Shown: positions 1-6,260, counted from the stretch's first letter. The stretch: DNA of 6,807 nucleotides from Treponema sp. (GCA_031288575.1 JAITRD010000296.1:1-6807), one strand, 5' to 3'. A program made the numbers and translations. The notes: generated from the sequence alone by a model not told the origin.

Positions 1-371
1 TCATAGGCGGCGCTTCCGGCGTATCCTTCCCACTCGGCCTCCCCGGGGAGGATCCGCAAAAGGAGAAACACCAGGGATGCCAAGGCCAGGGCCCCAAAAC
101 CGGCCCAGATTACCCGGCGGGAGGCCCTGAAGCCATAAACCTCGGTCAGAATATCCCCAAATACATAGGAGACGGGAAAAAGGAGGGTGCCGCCGTCAAA
201 AGCCATCGGGACCGGGGGTATGCCGAATACCCCAAAAAGGGAAAAACCCAGGTCTACGATTTTAGCGGATGAAGCAACATTGCTGACAAGCAGGATGGTT
301 ACAAAAAAAACCGTTACCAAATCCAAGTAACGGAAATGCTTTTCCGGGGGAGACAAAGAAACAGGGGACAT
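1..371 (-). CDS. yhhQ: Queuosine precursor transporter, YhhQ/VUT family (partial, C-terminus off the left edge)
   Basis: An open frame of 123 codons runs from an ATG at 369-371 to the left edge without a stop, so the gene is truncated by the window. The translation begins MSPVSLSPPEKHFRYLDLV. It has hydrophobic segments at about residues 16-35, 41-57 and 87-108. The stretch LFPVSYVFGDILTEVYGF (residues 64-81), followed by SRRVIWAGF, is the hallmark of the integral inner-membrane VUT_1/YhhQ family, which imports queuosine precursors (preQ0/preQ1 type) for tRNA wobble-base modification. Family members are usually a little over 200 residues, so roughly 100 residues are missing here. The start is supported by AAGGA at 378-382, six bases ahead of the ATG. 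The gene follows glgP in the same direction after a 190-bp structured leader. Family assignment is confident; the exact substrate is inferred. Confidence 0.88.
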   Translation of the reverse strand, partial: MSPVSLSPPEKHFRYLDLVTVFFVTILLVSNVASSAKIVDLGFSLFGVFGIPPVPMAFDGGTLLFPVSYVFGDILTEVYGFRASRRVIWAGFGALALASLVFLLLRILPGEAEWEGYAGSAAY

Positions 372-494
372 ACAAAATCCTTGTTTTGTTAAGGCGGGTG
401 GCTCACGACCGCCGCGGCTTTTCCCAAATTTCCCGGAGGCGGGAAATGATTACCCGAGGATTTTCGCCGCTAAAATCCCCCAAGGGCTGGTAAT
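372..494 (-). promoter_or_regulatory. Structured 5' leader of the YhhQ-type transporter, riboswitch-like
   Basis: In transcription order, the minus strand can form four hairpins. H1 (458-478) pairs GGATTTT with AAAATCC around a 7-base loop. H2 (428-447) has an 8-bp ATTTCCCG/CGGGAAAT stem. H3 (393-413) pairs GGCGG/CCGCC and GTG/CAC with a two-base bulge. H4 (372-389) pairs ACAAAA with TTTTGT, which puts the AAGGA ribosome-binding site in its loop. The 3' arm of H1 (457-464 on the plus strand) can also pair over 8 of 8 bases with AGGATTTT at the Shine-Dalgarno region (374-381). H1 and that sequestering helix therefore exclude each other. An outer ATTACC/GGTAAT helix (489-494 with 449-454) is possible only if transcription starts upstream of the proposed promoter. 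No known preQ1 riboswitch consensus was recognised. Confidence 0.5.
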
Positions 495-524
495 TATACT
501 AGTATGCTTCCCCTTTCCTGTCAA
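493..524 (-). promoter_or_regulatory. Candidate sigma-70 promoter for the transporter
   Basis: On the minus strand a perfect TTGACA (519-524) is followed by a perfect TATAAT (493-498). The spacer is 20 bp, longer than the usual 16-18 bp, so the pair may be weak, may need an activator, or may not be a true pair. It lies in the gap between glgP and the transporter gene, and it would start a leader of roughly 115 bases. No convincing terminator separates glgP from it, so read-through from glgP is also possible. Confidence 0.4.
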
Positions 525-561
525 TTACCCTTGTTAAGGCCTTCGCTCTCCCCAAGCACAA

Positions 562-3102
562 CTAGGCCCATTTAATAAAACCGGTCCGGTAGGGATGAAC
601 CAGTGCCCCGTGTTTGGGCAAAATCCGCACCGTATGGCCCTGGAAACCCGTATCGGTGCATTCGATCCTTACCTGGTACAGATACTGGCTCCCTTCCTGG
701 CCGACGGCCTTCATTTCCGTCCGCTGGGCATTCATAATATCGTTGCTCTGGTTGGATACGGAACCGTGGTAAAGCTCGATCCGCAGTTCCTCCGGCGCCA
801 GGGCCCCTAATTCTATGTGGGCCGTAACGGTGAGGGAGTCCCCCCGCTGCATCACCGGTTTTGCGTTGGATTCGATTTTAATGATCCGCAGGTTATTCCA
901 GGAGGAGCGGAGTTTGGCAAAATAAGCGGCCAAAGCCCTGGATTCGGCGTAATCGTCCTTAAGGATGCGGCGGTAATTTTTCAAGGCCGGGAAATAGAAC
1001 TTATTGGAATAATCCATGAGCATCCGGTGGCTGGACATGGACTGCCCGATTTCCCTCATGCAGGATTTCATCCGCTTAATCCATTCCCGGGGAAGGCCGT
1101 CCCGGCCCCGCTGGTAAAACAGGGGAATGATGTCCCGCTCTAAAAGGTCGTAGAGGGCCTTACTTTCTATATCGTCCTGGAGCTGGGTGTCTTCGTATTC
1201 TTCCCCCTGGCCTATGGCCCAGCCGACTTCGGGGTTGTAAGCCTCGTCCCACCATCCGTCCAGGATGGAACAGTTGAGGACCCCGTTCATGGCGGCCTTC
1301 ATGCCGCTGGTGCCGGAGGCTTCCAGGGGCCGCCGGGGGGTATTAAGCCAAACATCGCCTCCGCTGGTAAGATACCGGGCCACGGTCATATCGTAGTTTT
1401 CGATAAAGACGATGCGGCTGGTAACGTCGTATTTTTCCGCGAAGTGGATGATCTCCCGGATAAGTTCCTTTCCGGGCATATCATGGGGATGGGCCTTACC
1501 GGCAAAGATGAGCTGAACCGGCCTGTCCGTATCCCGGACCAGCCGGAGCAGCCGTTCCGGGTCCCGGAGAAGGAGGTTCCCCCGCTTATAGGTGGCAAAA
1601 CGGCGGGCAAAACAAAGGGTAAGGGCATAGGGCGAGAGGGCGTCCTCGGCCTGCTGCATCCGGCGTTCCACCGCGCCGGTCCGCTTATAATGCTGCCGGA
1701 TCCGGTCCCGGGCAAAGGCCACCAGCCGTTCCCGGCGGCGTTCATGGGTGCGCCAAAGTTCCTCGTCGGAAATCCGGTCCATCCGGTTCCAGATCGCCAG
1801 ATCCGTGGGTTCCTCATCAAAGTGGGGGCCGAAGTAGCGGTCCAGGAGATCCGTCATGCCGCTGGAAACCCAGGTCCGGGGATGTACCCCGTTGGTAACA
1901 TGACCGATAGGCACCTCGTCCAGGGGAAGCCCCGGCCAAAGGCCCCGCCACATATCCCGGGATACCTTTCCATGGAGCCGGGCGACGCCGTTGGCGTAGG
2001 CCGCCATTTTCAGGGCCAGGACGGTCATACAGTAGGTTTCATGATCATCGTCAGGCTGGACCCGGCCCAGGGAGAGGAAATCCTTCCAGGATATCCCCAA
2101 AATTTGGGGCCAGTTATGGAAATATTTGTCAATAAGGCCGATGTCAAAGCGCTCATTCCCCGCGGGAACCGGGGTATGGGTGGTAAAAATATTGGTGGGC
2201 CATACCGCTTCTTTAGCCTCGTCAAAAGAAAAACCCTTCTCGGTCATGATTTCCCGGACCCGTTCCAGCCCCAAAAAGGCGGAATGGCCTTCGTTCATGT
2301 GGGTGGCCGCGGGATTTATCCCCAGGGCCCGCAGGGCCCGGATGCCGCCTATTCCCAGGAGAATTTCCTGCTGAATCCGGGTTTCCTTATCGCCGCCGTA
2401 AAGGGTAGCGGTTACGTTCCTGATGTCCGGAGCGTTTTCTTCAATATTTGTATCCAATAGATAGAGGGAACTGCGACCGACCTTAACTTCCCAAATTTGG
2501 GCCGTCGCTTGCCGCCCCGCCAAATCCACGGTAATTTTTATCGGGGCGCCGGTTTTATCGGTTTTCCGTTCCACCGGCATATTATACCAGTCATTTTCCG
2601 GATAACTTTCCTGCTGGAACCCGTCGGCATTAAGGATCTGCTTAAAATATCCCTGCCGGTAGAGGATGCCGATGCCCACCAGGGGAAGCCCCATGTCCGA
2701 AGAGGTTTTCATGTGATCCCCCGAAAGGATCCCCAGGCCTCCCGAATAGATGGACAGGGATACGTCCATGCCGTATTCCATGGAAAAATAGGCTACCACA
2801 TCCTTCCGGGTTCCCCGGTACCAGGTTTCACCTTTTTTGTATCGAAGGAAACGGCTATACACTTCGTTAAGGGCCGCCAGGTAGGAGTCATCCTTGGCCA
2901 TTTGGGCCAGCCGTTCCTGGCTGACCATGCCTAAAGCCCGGGCCGGACTTTGCTGGGATTGGAGCCATACATCATAATCCAGGCGGATAAAAAGCTGGAC
3001 CGCATCAAAATTCCAGGACAGCCAGAGATTTTTTGCTATCTCTTCTAGGGGTTTTAGGGAGGGAGGAAGCTTCGGTTTAACCGTATATGTGGAAATATTC
3101 AT
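562..3102 (-). CDS. glgP: Alpha-glucan (glycogen/maltodextrin) phosphorylase
   Basis: An 846-residue cytoplasmic enzyme that cleaves alpha-1,4-glucan chains by phosphorolysis to glucose 1-phosphate, using pyridoxal phosphate (PLP). It belongs to the bacterial/archaeal alpha-glucan phosphorylase type with a DUF3417 N-terminal domain (residues about 8-115, including the NLWLSWN motif), not the classic E. coli GlgP type. Visible motifs are MNEGHSAF at 269-276, TTHTPVPAGNERF from about 307, RRFATYKR at 500-507, and EASGTSGMKAAMNG. In the last motif K602 is the expected PLP-binding lysine. The final 100 or so residues resemble the beta-rich C-terminal extension of long family members. The frame is intact. 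The ATG at 3100-3102 gives the N-terminus expected for the family, but its Shine-Dalgarno is poor (only a GGGG about a dozen bases upstream). The gene stands between the anti-sigma gene, separated by a terminator-like hairpin, and the transporter. Confidence 0.95.
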   Translation of the reverse strand: MNISTYTVKPKLPPSLKPLEEIAKNLWLSWNFDAVQLFIRLDYDVWLQSQQSPARALGMVSQERLAQMAKDDSYLAALNEVYSRFLRYKKGETWYRGTRKDVVAYFSMEYGMDVSLSIYSGGLGILSGDHMKTSSDMGLPLVGIGILYRQGYFKQILNADGFQQESYPENDWYNMPVERKTDKTGAPIKITVDLAGRQATAQIWEVKVGRSSLYLLDTNIEENAPDIRNVTATLYGGDKETRIQQEILLGIGGIRALRALGINPAATHMNEGHSAFLGLERVREIMTEKGFSFDEAKEAVWPTNIFTTHTPVPAGNERFDIGLIDKYFHNWPQILGISWKDFLSLGRVQPDDDHETYCMTVLALKMAAYANGVARLHGKVSRDMWRGLWPGLPLDEVPIGHVTNGVHPRTWVSSGMTDLLDRYFGPHFDEEPTDLAIWNRMDRISDEELWRTHERRRERLVAFARDRIRQHYKRTGAVERRMQQAEDALSPYALTLCFARRFATYKRGNLLLRDPERLLRLVRDTDRPVQLIFAGKAHPHDMPGKELIREIIHFAEKYDVTSRIVFIENYDMTVARYLTSGGDVWLNTPRRPLEASGTSGMKAAMNGVLNCSILDGWWDEAYNPEVGWAIGQGEEYEDTQLQDDIESKALYDLLERDIIPLFYQRGRDGLPREWIKRMKSCMREIGQSMSSHRMLMDYSNKFYFPALKNYRRILKDDYAESRALAAYFAKLRSSWNNLRIIKIESNAKPVMQRGDSLTVTAHIELGALAPEELRIELYHGSVSNQSNDIMNAQRTEMKAVGQEGSQYLYQVRIECTDTGFQGHTVRILPKHGALVHPYRTGFIKWA

Positions 3103-3108
3103 ATTTCA

Positions 3109-3137
3109 AGCTTATGCCCCAATGAAAAGATTGTCAA
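3109..3137 (-). promoter_or_regulatory. Candidate promoter of glgP, with little or no 5' leader
   Basis: On the minus strand a perfect TTGACA (3132-3137) is followed 17 bp later by TAAGCT (3109-3114), a weak -10. CATAAG with a 15-bp spacer is an alternative. Either -10 would place the transcription start almost on the glgP ATG. A 7+7 inverted repeat with a 2-bp centre (3092-3107) straddles the start codon and could be an operator. The -35 is clear; the -10 and the operator idea are inference. Confidence 0.35.
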
Positions 3138-3143
3138 CGGAGG

Positions 3144-3205
3144 AAAAAAAATAGCAAAAAACAGAAATTCCGGTAAATCGCGGCCTCCGGCGCCGCGAAA
3201 ACCGG
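3144..3205 (-). terminator. Rho-independent-like terminator after the sigma/anti-sigma unit
   Basis: Beginning 17 bases after the anti-sigma stop codon, the minus strand forms a GC-rich hairpin. The outer helix CCGGT/ACCGG (3201-3205 with 3170-3174) and inner helix CGCGGC/GCCGCG (3192-3197 with 3179-3184) enclose a 7-base loop. Runs of 6 T (3156-3161) and 8 T (3144-3151) follow. The first T-run starts 8 bases past the stem, so this is not a textbook terminator. Its position between two transcription units supports the role. Confidence 0.55.
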
Positions 3206-3221
3206 TCAAAAAGGGGCATAC

Positions 3222-3698
3222 TTAATGCAACCGGAACCGCGCGGTGAGTTCCTTAAGATGGCTGCCGATAAAAAGGGCGCCGTAGCCGGTTACGACCACT
3301 CCGACGGTAAGCCCCACGGCTAAAAGAAAGGAGGATCCCTCCGACGCGGCTACTTCCTCAAAATCCATGCCGAAGAAGGAACTGGCCAGGGAAAAAAGGA
3401 CAATGATGCCGGTAATCACCCAGCCCCGGAGGGAAAACCCCGCGGGGATATCGTAATGTTCCTCCTCCGTTTCCGGGGCCTCCGCATATATCCGTTCAAG
3501 GATGGCGTCCTCCAAATTCGGCGGGGGAGGGAAAAAATCGGCCTTCAAAACATCCTGGGCCGCTTCCAGCTTTTTTAGCTCCGCGGCGCACCGGGGGCAA
3601 AAGAAAAGATGTACCGCTATTTTTATCTGAGATGCCAGGGAGAGCGATTCGTCCCCGGTGGATTCAACAACCTGATCAAGAACTGCATGGCAGTTCAT
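3222..3698 (-). CDS. Membrane-anchored zinc-finger anti-sigma factor
   Basis: A 158-residue protein with the architecture of a ZAS (zf-HC2-like) anti-sigma factor. C3, H30, C34 and C37 form a C-x26-HxxxCxxC zinc-binding pattern at the cytoplasmic N-terminus. An acidic, proline-containing linker follows (about 52-90), then two hydrophobic segments at about 92-110 and 122-145, and a short basic tail. Such proteins hold their cognate ECF sigma factor inactive until an envelope or redox signal releases it. Its ATG (3696-3698) overlaps the sigma stop codon as ATGA, and a near-perfect AAGGAGGT lies inside the end of the sigma gene. The two proteins should therefore be made together. The signal sensed is not evident from the sequence. 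The terminator-like hairpin downstream makes this the last gene of its unit. Confidence 0.85.
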   Translation of the reverse strand: MNCHAVLDQVVESTGDESLSLASQIKIAVHLFFCPRCAAELKKLEAAQDVLKADFFPPPPNLEDAILERIYAEAPETEEEHYDIPAGFSLRGWVITGIIVLFSLASSFFGMDFEEVAASEGSSFLLAVGLTVGVVVTGYGALFIGSHLKELTARFRLH

Positions 3699-4270
3699 TC
3701 AAAACCTCCTTCCGCAAATCCCGCAAGTTTTTCCCGCAGCAATTTTTTTGCCCGGAATACATGGGATTTAATGGTATTAACCGGATAACCGGTAATCGCC
3801 TCAATTTCCTGATAAGACCGGTCGTAGAAAAAAAAGAGATCCACGCAAATCCGGTATCTGTCGGGAAGATCCGTTACCGCCTCTAAAACCGCTTCCCGGG
3901 CGGCAGAACGCAGCATATCCCGCTCCGGGGTATCCCCGCCGCAGACGGGTTCATCCTCCGCTAAACTATGGTATTCCCTTTTCCGGGTCACGTTATTTAC
4001 CGCCGTGTTATAGGCGATTTTATAAAGCCATGTAGAAAACCTGGACCGTCCCTCAAAACGGGACAGGTTACGGAATACCTTTAGGAATACATCCTGGGTA
4101 AAATCCGCGGCGTCCTCCGGGTTGCGAAAAAAACTCAAACCCATGCCGTAAACCGCCTGCTCATGCCGGTTGACCAGAAGCCGAAATAGCTCTTTCTGCC
4201 CCGAGACGATCTGAGCGACGATCATCTGATCGTCACCGCTTCCTTCGGAAGCGCCGCCTCCCCATGTCAT
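3695..4270 (-). CDS. ECF-subfamily RNA polymerase sigma factor (RpoE-like)
   Basis: A 191-residue protein with both regions of an extracytoplasmic-function sigma factor and nothing between them. Region 2 spans about 26-98: DFTQDVFLKVFRNL at 56-69 is the core-binding segment, and FSTWLYKIAYNTAVN at 78-92 is the -10 recognition helix area. Region 4 spans about 125-182, with a helix-turn-helix around SYQEIEAITGYPVNTIKSHV (152-171) for -35 recognition. It redirects RNA polymerase to a small regulon under control of the anti-sigma factor encoded next. The chosen ATG (4268-4270) overlaps the upstream stop codon as ATGA. No good Shine-Dalgarno precedes it, so translation probably depends on coupling to the upstream gene. 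An internal ATG at codon 16 is an alternative and would remove a glycine-rich, non-conserved N-terminus. Confidence 0.93.
   Translation of the reverse strand: MTWGGGASEGSGDDQMIVAQIVSGQKELFRLLVNRHEQAVYGMGLSFFRNPEDAADFTQDVFLKVFRNLSRFEGRSRFSTWLYKIAYNTAVNNVTRKREYHSLAEDEPVCGGDTPERDMLRSAAREAVLEAVTDLPDRYRICVDLFFFYDRSYQEIEAITGYPVNTIKSHVFRAKKLLREKLAGFAEGGFE
3704..3711 (-). promoter_or_regulatory. Strong Shine-Dalgarno for the anti-sigma gene
   Basis: AAGGAGGT on the minus strand, 5 bases ahead of the anti-sigma ATG and embedded in the last codons of the sigma gene. It fixes the anti-sigma start at 3698. It is much stronger than the ribosome site of the sigma gene itself, which would favour an excess of anti-sigma over sigma (inference). 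Confidence 0.8.
4217..4253 (-). repeat. Two adjacent short inverted repeats at the start of the sigma gene
   Basis: The first repeat (4237-4253) is CGCTTCC/GGAAGCG around a 3-base centre. The second (4217-4234) is GACGATCA/TGATCGTC around a 2-base centre. Both arms match perfectly. They fall within codons 6-18 of the sigma gene and cover the alternative start at codon 16 together with a purine-rich GAAGGAAG that could act as its ribosome site. They could be mRNA hairpins limiting internal initiation, or protein-binding sites. The repeats are seen directly; a role is inferred. Confidence 0.5.
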
Positions 4271-4608
4271 GAGGCTTTATTGCCCCGTTTGATCCCGTAA
4301 TAAAGCAGTAAACCTATGCCAATAGACAGGGGAAGGATGCCGCCCAAAAGGCCGAAATTGACGCCCAAGGCTATGGACAAAAATACGGTCAGGGCAATTC
4401 CAACACAGGAAAGGAGCAAGCCCGCCAGTAAACTAAAGGAAAGGAGGTCAAATTCCGCCCGGTCATAATGCTGCGCCTGGATAAGGAGCATTTTGCGTTT
4501 GTGGTTCCAGAGCAGATAAAAAAACACTACCACGGCACCCATAACAATCCCCACAATTGGGATGATTGATATAATAACCTGGGACGCGGTCGATGTAGCC
4601 TGATCCAT
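4267..4608 (-). CDS. Small three-helix membrane protein heading the sigma/anti-sigma operon
   Basis: A 113-residue, very hydrophobic protein with likely membrane helices at about 11-34, 55-80 and 83-105. A short positively charged segment follows the first helix (NHKRK, 35-39). It resembles the small uncharacterised membrane proteins, DUF6249-like, that are often found beside ECF sigma genes, but the family call is tentative. I chose ATG 4606-4608 because a clean AAGGAG (4617-4622) lies 8 bases upstream. The longer reading from GTG 4615-4617 would overlap that ribosome site and adds only three residues. The stop overlaps the sigma start as ATGA. This gene is therefore first in a coupled trio, and its translation probably sets sigma-factor synthesis. 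It might help sense an envelope signal or modulate the anti-sigma factor (inference). Confidence 0.7.
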   Translation of the reverse strand: MDQATSTASQVIISIIPIVGIVMGAVVVFFYLLWNHKRKMLLIQAQHYDRAEFDLLSFSLLAGLLLSCVGIALTVFLSIALGVNFGLLGGILPLSIGIGLLLYYGIKRGNKAS

Positions 4609-4660
4609 GAATGGCACTCCTTATTTTAACTATATCCCCTCTACCCCCTTTCGTCCATAT

Positions 4661-4689
4661 TTTGACCTTCCGGAAGGGCAAAGGGTTGC
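4661..4689 (-). promoter_or_regulatory. Candidate ECF-type (autoregulatory) promoter of the trio
   Basis: On the minus strand GCAACCC (4683-4689) is followed after exactly 16 bp by GTCAAA (4661-4666). The -10 matches the -10 of sigma-E-type promoters and the -35 keeps the central AAC. Start-site position would leave a leader of roughly 45 bases before the ATG at 4608. A perfect 12-bp palindrome, CCTTCCGGAAGG (4666-4677), sits in the spacer, where an operator could lie. The assignment to this sigma factor is inference from the layout. Confidence 0.35.
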
Positions 4690-4719
4690 GTTCGGAAGAT
4701 GCGGCTCCTGGAACAGGGG

Positions 4720-5220
4720 CTACTTGATGACGATAAAATCGTTAAAATACAGGGTTTCAATGCGCCCCAGCCGCAAAAGGGCGTTGTACCGCTGGAGCAG
4801 TTCCTGTTTGAGGGCCGCTTCGCCCCGGGCCAGGAGCTCCTCCCCGGTAAAGGAGCCGAAATACTCCCGGGCGCTGTCCCTGAAATTCCCTACCTTGGCG
4901 GCCAATTCTTCGGAAAAGGCCCTGTCCTGGGGGTTATAGGGAAAGGTGATGGAAAGAATGACCGTCCCGGGGGCGTTATCCGCGGTGTTGGTCCGGATGC
5001 GGCCGATGCCGGTAAAGGTGTTTCCGGGCTGGGCCGCCGGCGGCATCCGGGCCGGGGATGTCCGGGCCGGGGGGGGAGCGGGCGGGGCGGCGGGCCGGAA
5101 AACCAGGGCGTAAAGGGTGCCCCCCAGGAAAATCAAAACCAAAAGGGCGGCGAGGGTCAGCAGGGCGCTGTAAAGGTTCCATAAGAAACGGCCGGGCCGG
5201 TTTTCCCTATCCTTCATCAT
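4720..5220 (-). CDS. FliL-like single-pass membrane protein
   Basis: A 166-residue protein. A short basic cytoplasmic N-terminus (1-12) leads into one long membrane helix (about 13-41), a proline/alanine-rich linker (43-65), and a C-terminal domain (about 67-166) that ends in the FliL pattern ITFPYN...FRDSAREYFGSFTGEELL...ALKQELLQRYNALL...IETLYFNDFIVIK. FliL is a flagellar basal-body protein that surrounds and supports the MotA/MotB stator. Here the gene is not beside motor genes: it overlaps the mscS stop by one base (TAATG). It is therefore probably a paralogue working with the channel, or a displaced flagellar gene. No good Shine-Dalgarno precedes the ATG, so re-initiation after mscS is likely. 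A second ATG directly follows the first. The linker is unusually C-rich on the coding strand and includes a run of eight C. Confidence 0.75.
   Translation of the reverse strand: MMKDRENRPGRFLWNLYSALLTLAALLVLIFLGGTLYALVFRPAAPPAPPPARTSPARMPPAAQPGNTFTGIGRIRTNTADNAPGTVILSITFPYNPQDRAFSEELAAKVGNFRDSAREYFGSFTGEELLARGEAALKQELLQRYNALLRLGRIETLYFNDFIVIK
5069..5076. repeat. Eight-base G/C homopolymer inside the FliL-like gene
   Basis: Eight consecutive G on the plus strand (C on the coding strand) encode part of the proline linker around residues 49-51. A gain or loss of one base would leave the membrane helix intact but shift the FliL-like domain out of frame. Runs of this length can slip during replication, though eight is near the low end. 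The frame is intact in this copy. Confidence 0.5.
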
Positions 5221-6242
5221 TAGGCCAGGGTGATTCCGGCTTCCTCAAAGCGCCGGAGGACCTCAAAATTCACCCGGTTTACCGTATCCAGATAATCCGC
5301 GTTTTTCGCGACATAATAAACAAAGGTTATCTGGCAGGTAAGCCCTCCTATGGCGGTAAGCCCCGCGGTTGAAGGCCCGTTAACGCCTTCAGCGGCGTCC
5401 CCGGCTTCCCGCAGCAGGGAAAGGCCGAGGGCAATTTTCTCCAAACCGTTGTCCCGCTTGATAGTGATGGTCTGGCTGACCCTGGTATTCGGTTCCGCGC
5501 TGATATTTACTATGGGATTTGAGGCAAAGACGCTGTTGGGAATAATCACCGTATGGTTTTCCACGGTCCGCAGCCGGGAGGTTCTGATGCCCATGTTGGT
5601 AATATAGCCGTCGAAACCGGTAATCTTTATCCGGTCGTTAAGATGAAAGGGGCGGTCCACAAATACGGTGATGGACCCGAAAAAATTGGACAGGGTATCC
5701 TTGGATGCCAAGGCTATAGCCGCCGCTCCCAGCCCCAGCCCGGCCATGAGGGTGGTGATATTATAGCCCAGGGTTTTCAGGATAAGCCCCCCGGCACAGA
5801 TTGCCGCCAGTCCCTTAAACAATTTCCGGAGCACCGGCTGGAGTTCCGCCTCCTTGATCCCCGCGATTCCGTTTTGCCCGGCAGGGATATAGTGGGCAAC
5901 CAAAGCGTCAAATACCTTGCTGACGCCCCAGGTGATGAACACGATAAAGAGGATCCTGGTCCCCCGGTCCGCCCAGGGCCGGACCGCGGGGCTCAAAACA
6001 AGAAAGGCGAGCCCCATCTCTATCCCCCCAAGGGTTACCAGAACGGCAAGGGGGCGCCCCATCTCCTTTACGATAATCTCGTCCAACTCAAATTTTGTTT
6101 TATAACAGACATTTTTGATAAGCCAGGTTAAAAAACGGGAACAGGTGATCCCCGCAATAGCCCCCCCGGCGATGAACCCCGCCGCCAGCAGCCATTGCTT
6201 TACCGTATTATCCCAGAACATCAAAGTTAGGAATTCTTCCAT
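5220..6242 (-). CDS. mscS: MscS-family mechanosensitive channel
   Basis: A 340-residue integral membrane protein of the small-conductance mechanosensitive channel family, which opens under membrane tension to release solutes after osmotic downshock. Hydrophobic helices lie at about 15-40, 64-84, 95-115 and 140-157. The pore-lining helix follows (NITTLMAGLGLGAAAIALAS, 161-180), with the alternating glycine/alanine packing typical of MscS TM3. The cytoplasmic beta-domain signature starts at KDTLSNFFGSITVFVDRPF (181-199) and continues through NDRIKITGFDGYITNMGIRTS to HTVIIPNSVF (230-239). Length is somewhat above the 286 residues of E. coli MscS, owing to an additional N-terminal helix. The ATG at 6240-6242 starts just ahead of the first helix. 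A GGCGGA (6248-6253) or GAGGAG (6255-6260) may serve as ribosome site. The gene overlaps the FliL-like gene by one base. The mscS symbol denotes the family, not proven orthology. Confidence 0.93.
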   Translation of the reverse strand: MEEFLTLMFWDNTVKQWLLAAGFIAGGAIAGITCSRFLTWLIKNVCYKTKFELDEIIVKEMGRPLAVLVTLGGIEMGLAFLVLSPAVRPWADRGTRILFIVFITWGVSKVFDALVAHYIPAGQNGIAGIKEAELQPVLRKLFKGLAAICAGGLILKTLGYNITTLMAGLGLGAAAIALASKDTLSNFFGSITVFVDRPFHLNDRIKITGFDGYITNMGIRTSRLRTVENHTVIIPNSVFASNPIVNISAEPNTRVSQTITIKRDNGLEKIALGLSLLREAGDAAEGVNGPSTAGLTAIGGLTCQITFVYYVAKNADYLDTVNRVNFEVLRRFEEAGITLA

Positions 6243-6260
6243 AAAAATCCGCCGCTCCTC

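Noticed and set aside
428..478. Direct match to the known preQ1-I riboswitch
   Set aside because: The hairpin loops and the A-rich tail that define preQ1-I are not visible, so only a generic structured leader is claimed.
525..561. Terminator after glgP
   Set aside because: Only a 4-bp CCTT/AAGG stem without a T-run is present, too weak to call.
1444..2460. A 338-codon open frame on the plus strand inside glgP
   Set aside because: It is antisense to a confidently identified enzyme, is rich in proline, glycine and arginine as expected from the reverse of a GC-biased gene, and shows no recognisable domain.
4609..4617. Longer version of the small membrane protein starting at GTG 4615-4617
   Set aside because: The GTG overlaps the AAGGAG ribosome site, which is ideally spaced for the ATG at 4606-4608.
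5553..6131. A 192-codon plus-strand frame opposite mscS
   Set aside because: It lies antisense to the pore and beta-domain coding region and has low-complexity composition and no family resemblance.
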